Below are positions 10,053 to 20,017 of a DNA stretch of 64,000 nucleotides, in pieces; positions within the stretch are counted from its first letter, which is position 1, and every line of letters begins with the position of its first letter. The notes under the pieces are model-generated. The model did no database searches, had not been told where the DNA came from, and worked only from the letters and a program-made list of their open reading frames with translations. The position numbers and the translations under genes are program-made. Location: contig NC_067208.1 in NCBI RefSeq assembly GCF_026262505.1, forward strand, positions 8,317,962 through 8,381,961, written 5' to 3'. This stretch comes from Trichomonas vaginalis G3. Its lineage: Eukaryota; Parabasalia; Trichomonadida; Trichomonadidae.

Positions 10053-10339
10053 AATTATCATCATTCAATTTTGTCTGATCATATTCAAAATATGATTCTC
10101 TTTTTCTGAGAAACTGCAAGCCGATAAAAAATATTTTAATAGGTTCTGATACTTTTTTCAGGCTTATTTTATAAGCCCCTAAAAAGTGTCAAACCCATTG
10201 AAAAATCGTCAAAAATGGAGATAAAAGGAGAACTATTATTATTTATTTATCCCTTAAAAAAGTTTGGGATCGCAAGGATCAAAGAAAAAAGTTCCAAACT
10301 ATGTTTATAAAATGAATCATGAGAGAATTGTATTTCCAT
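10053..10339. other. Intergenic with a hairpin
   Basis: The spacer contains an imperfect 54-bp inverted repeat (10,142-10,195) and is otherwise plain AT-rich sequence up to the left end of the 10,340 element. Confidence 0.5.
10142..10195. repeat. Imperfect hairpin
   Basis: GGTT..TGA.ACTTTTT..GGCTTA and its complement TAAGCC..AAAAAGTGTCA.ACC form a stem of about 22 bp with mismatches around a short loop. It lies 3' of the broken beta-helix gene and may be a remnant of an inverted-repeat element. Confidence 0.45.
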
Positions 10340-11385
10340 TTTAAGGGTGCACTACGAGGATTAAAAAGTCCTCAATTTTTTCAGAGAGTTCTATCAATTT
10401 GCTAATCCTCCAAAATAATAAAAACTTATTTTTTTCTTTTCAGAAATAGATTTTTTTGATTAATATACATCATTTAGAATCACATAAGGTAGCTTCATAT
10501 CATATATAATTTTCGAGGTTCAGTCTCAACTCCTTAAGGGATTTAGAAAAACACTCGAAAAACTATTTTTTCGAAAAAATTTTAGCATGTTTATTTTTCT
10601 CTGTATTTTGACCGAGAATTATAATTTTTCTTTTTACCATATCATTGGTACATATATGATGATGCTATTTATACAAATTATTTTCGAAAAAACTCGTTTT
10701 TCAAGGACCTAAAAAAGGCCCAAAAAAACCATGACCTGCACTCGGAGGATAAAAAATTTTAAAAAGTGGAGATTTAGTCTTCAAAATCATATGATAGATT
10801 ATATAAATGGCATGTATTAGATATTCTATATTATTTTTGGCAAAAATTGATGGATTTGAAATAATATTTCTTATTTCTGCCAAATTCTCCTAAAACTCAT
10901 AAAATCCTCAAATTATGAATTTGTACATAAATTGAGGAAGGTAAATCTTCATTCTTCCAATGAATAAAAAAAAATAAATAAAAAAGTAATTAAAAGTTAT
11001 TTGTTTAGTAACACAACAATCTAGTAATATTTGAATATAAATCATATAACAAAACAGGTAGGAGACAATTGTTTGAAATTTCGCAATTAATAAAACGAAA
11101 ATCATAATGTGGGTTTGAAATTTACAATAACTGAACGTAGTGTGTATGAAATAACTGATCTGTTTGAAATTAATTACTGTAAATTCGAAATAATAATTTT
11201 AATTTGGTATAAATTTTGAATTTAGAAGCTGTGAATGAAAGGGAAGCAAGCACTTAATGAATGTGTTTGGACTAATGTTCGTTTTTTCGCTTTTTTTCAT
11301 GTTTCGAAGTACCCAAAGTACAAGGATTTTTTTTCGAAAAAAAGGAGGATTAAAAAACCGTAATCCTCCTTGTGCACCCTTAAAA
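10340..11385. mobile_element. 1-kb non-coding transposon with TTTAAGGGTGCAC ends
   Basis: The left end is TTTAAGGGTGCAC (10,340-10,352) and the right end is its reverse complement GTGCACCCTTAAA (11,372-11,384). Both are followed inward by copies of AGGATTA. CCAT flanks both sides (10,336-10,339 and 11,386-11,389), a possible 4-bp target duplication, with one spare A at the right. The interior has no believable gene. It contains further AGGAT/ATCCT motifs and is likely a non-autonomous element sharing its terminus with the small element at 1,266-1,485. Confidence 0.75.
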
Positions 11386-11512
11386 CCATATAAACCAGCG
11401 TTCATTTATGAATTAGAATGATAAGTGAATTCTTTGCGATATTGAATAGGATCATATAATATAAAGATATTTGGAAAGAATAATTATTTATTTAATAATA
11501 TATAAAAGAATG

Positions 11513-14500
11513 TTATTCAAATAATTCGAATTTGTAAATGTCACCATTACGAAGTAAAACAAATAAGCGTTCGTCGTCTTTAGAGTATTCAAGTTCAGTG
11601 ACATTGTCAATAACAGGACCTTTGCATCGAACATCTAAGTCGAAGATGTTCAAGATGTAAAGATATTTCGTGTCAAATGAAATAGCAAAATATGAACTGC
11701 AGTCTTTCAACTCAATCATGCAAAATGATGTTGATTTACCTTCAAAGATTTTTTCGGAGACTTTACGAAGACCAAAGTCAAAAACCATAAGTTTAGTGGA
11801 ATCACCACTCTCGTTGTGAAGATGGAAAACAATAACAACAAAACCTAATGGTGAGATCTTGACAAATGATGGTGTTTCACTCAAATGATAACTGTGTAAG
11901 AATGAACCATTAGTAACTGAACTCAAAACAATAGTGCCATTATAATCAATGCTGCAAACAATGTCACTGCAGATGTTGATGTCAACACCGACAATGGGTG
12001 ATGTGTGGGCAACAATACGACACTTCTCAACAAACTTGTTCAAGTTCCAAACAATAAGTGATGAATCACCTGCAGATGTGGCAGCAAGAATATCACCGTT
12101 GTAGTTGTCCATAGAAACAGATGTAACTGCAACTGAGTGTGCAGTGAATGTGTTGACTTCTTTGCAACGCTTATCAATGATGTCGATGTATCGGCATGTT
12201 GTTGAGAATGGAGTGGAGAAGAACATGCAGTTAGAGCGGAAAACTAAGTGTTTCTCGAAGAAACTCAAACGAGCAATATCCGATGGAACGGTGAGTGAAA
12301 CTTTCATAGATTGTAAAACAGTCATTTCGGGAACCATGTATTGTGTGATGTCACCGAACTTGGTAAGAACCCAGATAGTATCTTTAAGTGGAGAGAATCG
12401 TAAAATAGATGGTTCTGTCGTGCATAGTTTCTTACTTTCAAACAAAAATGTTTTGTGTGAAATAGACAGTTTTGAGATTCGTGGAATGAATCGTCGTTGT
12501 TGATGAGGTTGTTGGAATAACTGGTCGGGAACAACACCACAGTTAGCTGCATGTGATTGGATGAATGATAACTGTGATGGATCTGAAAGAACTTCACTTG
12601 TGATACTGGATGAATATGAGTATGGATGGAAGTTGTTATGTGCTTTTTCTGCATTCAAACCGCGACTCTCATAACCAAATACTAAATCAATCCACTTGTG
12701 AAGATTAGTTGAAACATATGATGATTCAAGTGCCAGGCGGTTGATGGCAACAAAATATGATGCACATTTAGACCATGCTGGCAAAACAACATCATCAACA
12801 CGACCACCATCTTGAAGAGTGCCAAGGTCGAATTTGTTGCTGTTAAGTAAACAATCCGGAAATGTGAACAACTCGGGAATAAGTTCTCGGAAGTCGGCGT
12901 TCTTAGAAACACATGAACTCCATGATTCGTCAAGTGAATAGAAAAGACGGTTAGCATAGTCGAACTTACCACTCTGTAAGTCAATATGCAATGATGTGAA
13001 TGGTTCAATACGGATCAAGTAACCAATGACATATGCGGCGGTAGAATAGTGGAAACGATATAATGCTGCCATTGGAGTGCCTTTTGTCTCTTTGTAAAGG
13101 AAATCGAGATTTTCTAAGCGCTCTTTGTTCAATGCACCAATTGGTAAACTAAGATCACGGTAGATTCGTTCATCATTCAAGTCAATGTGTTCGCTCTTGT
13201 AATCTTGAATAACCCATGGAAAAACTGGGTATTGTGCAAGATCGTGGAATGAACGACCTGAAAGAATGTTAAGCCAGTAAAGGTACTCGTAGTTGCTGAT
13301 GTCGCCGTTGCTCCATTTCTTGAAAAGTGAAAGCTCGTGGTAGAACTTCATGGAGTCTTTGAATTGGATGAAACGACAATTAACTGGTTTCATCTGTTTG
13401 ATTTGTTTCATGAAGTTAGTTCGGGCGCTGTCATTATAGAAGAAGAAGAAATAACTACGATGTGATGTAGTGAAAACTTCAACTGAGTTGTCGATGTGTT
13501 GGTATCGACGCTTAAGAATAAATGAGATTTGATCTAAATTGATTTCAATGATTTTCATCTTATTAAGTGATTCCATACCAATAGAACTAACTGCAGATGA
13601 TGATTCGAATGCAACTAAGTTGTTGCCAAGAAACAGTGTGCCTGTGTAGTTGACGGCAAGTGTGATGAAACGACACTCGATCTGGACGGTGTTCATGCGG
13701 TTGTTCGGTTCATCGGTTTCGTCTTTTTCTTGTGATTGTGGAACAAAGATTTGTTTTTGGTTGTTTGCTTCATCCAATGAATTGTCGCGTAGAAGTGATG
13801 CATCTGAGTGAAGATTGAAGTGATAGTTGATCTTCATGTTGATGCGACGACCAACTGGATCTAAGTAATTACCTGCCATGAAGTGTTCTCGCTTATCTTC
13901 ATCGGATCCCCATGGACCACCAATTTGGTCGTTCATGTTCTTCATGACATCACGCCAGAATTTGGCATTACCACGAAGGATACGTGCATTGTCGGATGCA
14001 ATAGATTCAATAGATGAACGGTAGACTTGTTTCATGTCGTAGAAGAAATGGTCGCCTTGGTGTTCGTTGAAGAATGAGTCCATAAGAGAGCAGACTTGTG
14101 AATATTGATCATGATAGAAATTGCTCTTGTTCTTCTTGTAAATGTCAATGGTACGCATGATGTCGTTGATAGTGTTTGTGACAACACCTTCCGTGATGTC
14201 GTTGCATGTTTCGATAGTTGCAACTTGATAGAATTTGTCAACAAAGTGTAATGTATCAAGCAAGATTGTAGATTCTTCACATGAATAACTGTATTTGTCT
14301 AAAAGAATGAATAAACTATTAACAAGTTGTTCTTTGTTATGACTGTGTTTGCATTTCTCGCAGAAAACGGGAATAAGTGGATCGGCATCCGTCCGTGATT
14401 GTTCGTAAATGTAAACAATCAACAATGAACACATGGTAGCATAACTGATATGGATTTCGTTATATGAGATGAATGGTGAGTTAAAGATCTTGTTGTCCAT

Positions 14501-17500
14501 AGAACAAATAGTACGAACAATACGAATGGCTAAGTAAAAGTCAGGCCATGGATCTGAATTAGTTTGTCGAGTGTAAATTAAATCTCCTTTGTCAAAGTCG
14601 GGATTAAGAAGAATGATCTTTTGGGCAAATGTTTGAAGAAGGTCAAATTCATGTGGTTTGAATGTCTTCTCTTTACGAAATGTCAGCATGTCGTCATCAT
14701 CAATGTTAACGAAGAAAACAAATTTAAGTGAATAATCAACAATCTTCTGTGATTTACTACTCTCAATAGATTCCATCAACATACTACGAATGATACTAGT
14801 TGAGTTGAGATTTGAACTATGGCAGAAGATGTCGATGTTTGTAAGATCTCGTGTTGGATCATAATCTTTATGATGAATGGATTTGATTGAAAATACTTTA
14901 GAAAGAACTTTAGTCCATTCAGAAAACTTCTTGTCACGGAAACTAAAGAAAATCAACCAAAATGTCCATAAGTTCATTTCTGATGTAACATAACAACTAT
15001 CATCATCATTGAGAAATGTATTGATCAATAAATTAGAAATCTTAGAAATCATTGAATTGTCACTTTGTTGCAACAAACATTCTAAAATAGGAAGAAATTG
15101 TGGATATTTAAGTTTCATGCTTTTCTTGTTGAAATCAAATTCATAATTCATAGGTGGAGCTTGTGCAAAGTCTAATAAACCATACATAACACCAAGGGTG
15201 ATATATAATGAAAGATTGGTTTGGTCAATGTGGATAAACATACGAACACCATGAATTAAAACATCACTCAAGTCATAATTGCTCAAATTATAAATCTTGC
15301 GCTTGGTGTGGATGTAATACAAAAGATGGATACCATAGACACGTGTGCATTCATACTGACTGTTCAACAACTGGATAAATGCATGATAAAAGTTGTTGGC
15401 GTTGAAAAATTCGATCAATGATTGGCAGTTCTCGGTCAACAAGTTTCGCAATAATTCAATAGATGCAAGTGTGATGAAGTTGTTGGATGCTGAGATGATT
15501 GATGAGTAAAGACTCAATGCATCTTCACTCTCAAATCGACACTGTGAAAGTAAAAACAGGAAATTCCAGCATCGTTTGATCAAGTCGTTGCTTTTGTCGT
15601 CTTCCGACAAAATGATGAATTTTGTCAAAAATTCACGGAATGGAATAACATCGGTGAATGTTTGTGGATCAATCTGTAAAAGACCGGTGAAAACACCTGT
15701 GAACATGAACAATTTCAATTCATAGCTCATGTCATGCCAGATGGCAAAGTCACCCCAGATGTATCGAATCATCTCTTTCTTGAGAATTAAAAGATGTAAA
15801 TGTTTGTAAACTTCGTATAATTCATCAATGGCTTGTTCGGTAACAAATTCTTTGTTCATTTTCAACAAAATATGACCTAATGAGCGGAAGAAACGTTGAT
15901 TGACAAAAAGACTTTCATTCTTACTTGCCAAGTTTTTAGTGAAACGAAGTAATGACAAGAAGAACTTTTGTTGGTTTTTGTTCTTGTCTAAAAGAGTAAA
16001 CAATGGTAAAATAATTCGTGGACCACCACATGTTGGAATGGATTCAACGGTTGAGATCATGAAAGGAACAACTAATCCATTGAAACTGGCTGAAACAATG
16101 CCATCGGTAACTGAGTTAATGCACTTGTTGTCATTGAATTGTGAGGCAGAATATTTAGACAAAATAAGCCATTTACTCAATGTCTTGTCATCAAGTTCGT
16201 TGAGTTTACTAACTAAATAGTTTGGTAAACTTGAGTTGAAAAGAGTGATGTTTTCGATGTTAACTTTCTGACCACGGATAGAAAAGTAAACAATGTTGTC
16301 TGAAAATGTGAATCGATCTTCAAGTTCATTTCGATTGATTTGTGAATAATTGATGTAACTTGTGATGTGTTTAGGTTCAAATGTGATCAAAAGATGGAAC
16401 CAAACATTATATTTAAGATTATCAAGTAATTTGATCTTCTTAGTCTTATCTTTAGATGTGATGTCTAAATACAAAATACCTTCAACAATACTTAAATCTA
16501 AACGTTCGTTCTTAGATGTGAGATGCAATGTAAATGATGTCCGCTTGATGTTCTTGTTGAAATCATCTTCTAAAAAGATTTCACATGAAAATGTGAACTT
16601 CTTCTGGATCTGGAATGGAGGAATAGAGAAAACTGGATCTTCTAAACCAATATGGAAGAATGAACGTGGAATACTTTTGTCATAAAGTTCAGTCATCTTG
16701 TTCATAGAACTCAAAAGAGATAAAACATAATCTTCTTCAACATTTTTAAGTAATCGGATGGTTAAACTGACTTCGTTCATTCGGAAATAGCTTGCACCGA
16801 TCTGTGAAAATAATTTCATGGTTGTTGGATTGTTGTTGTGTGGAATCAATGTCAAAAATGATTGAATGATGTTAGAACGGAAACATTGGTATCTATTTGA
16901 GATTGAATTCTCAGTTACTTCACTAAGAAAATCAATGATTGGTTGATGATAAACAGTGCCATCAACGGCAAAGTATAAAAGAGCTAAACCATCAACACAT
17001 GTCAACTCTGCAAATTTAGAAACTGTTTTCAGTGTAGTGGTTGAGTTAGTTGTTAAACTCAATAAACAATTAACAACAGTTTCATCAATGTCGATGTAGT
17101 TAAGTGCTTTCTCCATGTTCTGACGAACTTTAGCATTAGGATTAGAGAAATTGATCTGAAATGTTTGTGATTTGTTGAATAAAATAATGAACAAATTCAA
17201 GACTTTCACAACGAATTTGTATGAATCAACTTTAGATTCATTGTCTGCATAAATGGATGGAATCAATCCAAATGTGTTCAAACAGCCTGATGATGGGAAG
17301 AATGCAGCAATACTTTCGTCGTTGTAATGAACTGCATCAGTGAGTTTTTCGAAACAATCGTAAATTAATTGTTTCCAGCGAGAGTTCATTGGTTGTTGTA
17401 AACCTGTTCGAAGCATAACATTCAATTGACGCATCAATGGATGTGTTTTGAATGTACTTAAGCATGACAGCAAAATAGATAAACCTTTATCATATGTCTC

Positions 17501-19384
17501 TTTCTCAAAAATAAAAATCAATAATTCTTCAATCAATGAGTCATTTCGATAGATGTATTCTTTCACTTCGTAACTGTCAATGATTTGGAAAATGAATGAA
17601 GCAATCTGTGATCGACAATCACGAATGATTTTGTCGTTTAAATTAAGTGCTGCAAGTTCCCTGTATTGGAAGTATGTACTCAACAAACAATTAATTAAGT
17701 CTGTTTTCAATAGTGATTTGATGAAAACTGGTGGATTGACTTGAACAATCTTGTTCATGAAAATGATAATGTCGTTGAAGTTGTGTGGATCATCTGCTGT
17801 CAAAATATTGACAATTGCTGAAATAAGTTTTGTGAAATCATTAACTTTAGCAAGAAAACAACGTGTTATCATTGATTGTACCATTCCTTTCAGTTGCATG
17901 ATGTGAGGTGATTCATCATTCAGAACTGTGTTCTTGTTAAATAATGTTTTTGTGATAAATGATGACCATGCACCTGTTTGATCCATGATTTGTGTAAAAG
18001 AACTCGCGTTCGTGCAACTAAAGAGAACAACTGTGGAAATGTATTGCATTTTAAGTGATGTCGTTGATTCAAGTAACTTTGAAATTCCACAAATGAAATC
18101 AGAAAGTGCTTTATTTGATTTTCCGCAAATTGTTGCAACTTTGAGAAGAATTGATATTAATATTGGTGACTTCTCAAGATATAATGGCTGGATTGTTGAC
18201 ATTGCGTTCTCTCCATATTTAGGAATTGGTAAAATTGGTGAAATTAAACTTTCTTCACGAAATGTAAATGGATTTGATGGATATTTCATAGTTTTATACA
18301 CGGGATCTAGTTGACATGGTTTAGGAATGATGTCTGTTTGTAGTTCTATGCGTGAACACCATTCCAAAAATTCAATTATTGGTGTCATAATTCCAAAATT
18401 GCCTGTTGTAGCGGGAAGTAGGTCGTTTGGAATAGGAGTAAGAACTTGAATGACTTGAAACATTGTATTGACAAGATTTAAATGCTTCTGGTGGTCGGAT
18501 TTTGGATCAGACTTGCCAATAGAGTTGAAAATAGCAATAATTAGCTCTAAGTATTTTTTGAGTATTTCTTTTGGAAATATATTCCGTAAGTTTTGATTCT
18601 TTGAAAAAGTATTGCAAAAAGATTTGAAAGTTTCAAGAATAAAAGAAGAATCGGGATTGAATTTGAATGATGCATCAAAATAAGCAATAACGTATGATGT
18701 CAATTCTGCTGATTCCGTTAAGTATTCTGGTGTATTTGATAGGTAGTTATTAAAAATTTCGAAAATTTCAGCTAATGCTTTCGTAAATGAGTGTTTGTTA
18801 TCTAATTTAACAAGTTTTGGAAGTAACGGAATTAAATATTGTTGATATTGTGCCCAAATATATAAAAAGTCTGAGAAATATTCGGATGGTAATGACATCA
18901 ATACTTGTATTAAATATGGAAAATCATTTACGAATGAAGTAGGAAGGAATGCACTATCTCTGCCTTGATTGAGCATTTCAATTTTTTCTTTTGTCTGATA
19001 AACAAAGCAGATGAATGCACGCATCAAATGTGCAGATGCTTCAAAAACTATAACGCGATTATCTTTGATATTTTTCTGCTCGGTGATAAAATATTGCGCA
19101 AATTTAAAATAATGTGGTGAGATTGGCTGATCAAGGTTTAATAATGGCGGAAGAGCTGTGCCAGGGTCCATTTCTATCGCATCTGCTTGTGTATATAATA
19201 CTTTCATATTGATATCACTTAAATTAAAGTTTGAATAATGTCCATTTAACGGATGATTCTTTTGCAAAGTAGAAATAGTTGCTGGAGTCTGCAAAGTAAA
19301 ATACTTCACCCATAATTTATGTAATCTATTCGACAAATTGATTCCTCTGAGTTGCCGAAAAGAAAGTTGGAGAGATCGAAGCAT
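11513..19384 (-). CDS. Large BEACH-WD40 protein (LYST/neurobeachin-like)
   Basis: The 2,623-residue protein has the full architecture of large BEACH proteins. Residues 1-900 are helical, armadillo-like. A ConA-like lectin domain lies at about 931-1,037, followed by a long helical middle. A PH-BEACH domain is at about 1,900-2,007 and the BEACH domain at about 2,020-2,290, with WSNGDISNYEYLYWLNILSG split as WSNGDISNYEY and LYWLNILSGRSF, and PVFPWVI. WD40 repeats run from about 2,300 to the end (HSVAVTSVSMDNYNGDILAA). BEACH proteins act as scaffolds in vesicle traffic, lysosome size control and membrane fusion. The frame is open to 19,393, but I place the start at the first ATG, 19,384; the upstream codon is GTG. 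One continuous frame of 7.9 kb without an intron is typical of trichomonads. A 380-bp piece is duplicated at 8,221-8,600. Confidence 0.95.
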   Translation of the reverse strand: MLRSLQLSFRQLRGINLSNRLHKLWVKYFTLQTPATISTLQKNHPLNGHYSNFNLSDINMKVLYTQADAIEMDPGTALPPLLNLDQPISPHYFKFAQYFITEQKNIKDNRVIVFEASAHLMRAFICFVYQTKEKIEMLNQGRDSAFLPTSFVNDFPYLIQVLMSLPSEYFSDFLYIWAQYQQYLIPLLPKLVKLDNKHSFTKALAEIFEIFNNYLSNTPEYLTESAELTSYVIAYFDASFKFNPDSSFILETFKSFCNTFSKNQNLRNIFPKEILKKYLELIIAIFNSIGKSDPKSDHQKHLNLVNTMFQVIQVLTPIPNDLLPATTGNFGIMTPIIEFLEWCSRIELQTDIIPKPCQLDPVYKTMKYPSNPFTFREESLISPILPIPKYGENAMSTIQPLYLEKSPILISILLKVATICGKSNKALSDFICGISKLLESTTSLKMQYISTVVLFSCTNASSFTQIMDQTGAWSSFITKTLFNKNTVLNDESPHIMQLKGMVQSMITRCFLAKVNDFTKLISAIVNILTADDPHNFNDIIIFMNKIVQVNPPVFIKSLLKTDLINCLLSTYFQYRELAALNLNDKIIRDCRSQIASFIFQIIDSYEVKEYIYRNDSLIEELLIFIFEKETYDKGLSILLSCLSTFKTHPLMRQLNVMLRTGLQQPMNSRWKQLIYDCFEKLTDAVHYNDESIAAFFPSSGCLNTFGLIPSIYADNESKVDSYKFVVKVLNLFIILFNKSQTFQINFSNPNAKVRQNMEKALNYIDIDETVVNCLLSLTTNSTTTLKTVSKFAELTCVDGLALLYFAVDGTVYHQPIIDFLSEVTENSISNRYQCFRSNIIQSFLTLIPHNNNPTTMKLFSQIGASYFRMNEVSLTIRLLKNVEEDYVLSLLSSMNKMTELYDKSIPRSFFHIGLEDPVFSIPPFQIQKKFTFSCEIFLEDDFNKNIKRTSFTLHLTSKNERLDLSIVEGILYLDITSKDKTKKIKLLDNLKYNVWFHLLITFEPKHITSYINYSQINRNELEDRFTFSDNIVYFSIRGQKVNIENITLFNSSLPNYLVSKLNELDDKTLSKWLILSKYSASQFNDNKCINSVTDGIVSASFNGLVVPFMISTVESIPTCGGPRIILPLFTLLDKNKNQQKFFLSLLRFTKNLASKNESLFVNQRFFRSLGHILLKMNKEFVTEQAIDELYEVYKHLHLLILKKEMIRYIWGDFAIWHDMSYELKLFMFTGVFTGLLQIDPQTFTDVIPFREFLTKFIILSEDDKSNDLIKRCWNFLFLLSQCRFESEDALSLYSSIISASNNFITLASIELLRNLLTENCQSLIEFFNANNFYHAFIQLLNSQYECTRVYGIHLLYYIHTKRKIYNLSNYDLSDVLIHGVRMFIHIDQTNLSLYITLGVMYGLLDFAQAPPMNYEFDFNKKSMKLKYPQFLPILECLLQQSDNSMISKISNLLINTFLNDDDSCYVTSEMNLWTFWLIFFSFRDKKFSEWTKVLSKVFSIKSIHHKDYDPTRDLTNIDIFCHSSNLNSTSIIRSMLMESIESSKSQKIVDYSLKFVFFVNIDDDDMLTFRKEKTFKPHEFDLLQTFAQKIILLNPDFDKGDLIYTRQTNSDPWPDFYLAIRIVRTICSMDNKIFNSPFISYNEIHISYATMCSLLIVYIYEQSRTDADPLIPVFCEKCKHSHNKEQLVNSLFILLDKYSYSCEESTILLDTLHFVDKFYQVATIETCNDITEGVVTNTINDIMRTIDIYKKNKSNFYHDQYSQVCSLMDSFFNEHQGDHFFYDMKQVYRSSIESIASDNARILRGNAKFWRDVMKNMNDQIGGPWGSDEDKREHFMAGNYLDPVGRRINMKINYHFNLHSDASLLRDNSLDEANNQKQIFVPQSQEKDETDEPNNRMNTVQIECRFITLAVNYTGTLFLGNNLVAFESSSAVSSIGMESLNKMKIIEINLDQISFILKRRYQHIDNSVEVFTTSHRSYFFFFYNDSARTNFMKQIKQMKPVNCRFIQFKDSMKFYHELSLFKKWSNGDISNYEYLYWLNILSGRSFHDLAQYPVFPWVIQDYKSEHIDLNDERIYRDLSLPIGALNKERLENLDFLYKETKGTPMAALYRFHYSTAAYVIGYLIRIEPFTSLHIDLQSGKFDYANRLFYSLDESWSSCVSKNADFRELIPELFTFPDCLLNSNKFDLGTLQDGGRVDDVVLPAWSKCASYFVAINRLALESSYVSTNLHKWIDLVFGYESRGLNAEKAHNNFHPYSYSSSITSEVLSDPSQLSFIQSHAANCGVVPDQLFQQPHQQRRFIPRISKLSISHKTFLFESKKLCTTEPSILRFSPLKDTIWVLTKFGDITQYMVPEMTVLQSMKVSLTVPSDIARLSFFEKHLVFRSNCMFFSTPFSTTCRYIDIIDKRCKEVNTFTAHSVAVTSVSMDNYNGDILAATSAGDSSLIVWNLNKFVEKCRIVAHTSPIVGVDINICSDIVCSIDYNGTIVLSSVTNGSFLHSYHLSETPSFVKISPLGFVVIVFHLHNESGDSTKLMVFDFGLRKVSEKIFEGKSTSFCMIELKDCSSYFAISFDTKYLYILNIFDLDVRCKGPVIDNVTELEYSKDDERLFVLLRNGDIYKFELFE

Positions 19385-20017
19385 TTCTGACACATCTTCT
19401 CAAAATTAACTTTTTTTTATCTGCCGATGACAGTTATATTTTAATGGCATTGAGTATTTATTTTAATTCTGATCAAATTTAGACCCAAAAAAATTTGAAA
19501 ACCTTACAATATGAATTTTTGATGTCATTTACAATGCGGAAAATAGAAATGGCCGAATAACGAAAACAATTGCATGCCTCATCGAGTTCATTAAGGTGTC
19601 ATTTTGCTTGATTTGCCCATACACATGAAATATTCAATAGAACAAATTCTCATAATTGAGCCTTTAAATCCTAACAATTGCATTGCTATGCAGAGTTAAG
19701 ATTCACCATAGTATTAATTTTGTATGATATTTCTTTCAACAATATCTTTTACAATCTACCAAAAATGATGTAAAATGAATATACATTTTAAGAGTAATTG
19801 TTAGATAATATCGTTTTATGGTCTCGCTTCATTACACACAGAACGTTATTGAAAACAAATCAACATTTCCACAGCGAAATATGGATAAAAAAAGGATAGT
19901 TTTATATACAGAATTATGAAATGAAGAATACTTATATAAAAACTTCTTGAATTCATTTTTGAGAGAAACTAATTTTTTTCTATTGTATTTTACACTTTTA
20001 ATTTTTTATCAACCTGG
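19385..20017. promoter_or_regulatory. Divergent promoter region between BEACH and PP2A genes
   Basis: The 633-bp spacer must hold both 5' ends, since the two genes are transcribed away from each other. It is AT-rich and I see no strict TCAYT/TCAYA initiator within 20 bp of either ATG, and no other gene. Confidence 0.5.

Noticed and set aside
12105..18314. Several 70-130 codon frames on both strands within the BEACH gene
   Set aside because: They lie inside a continuous 2,623-codon frame with clear domains and have no features of their own.
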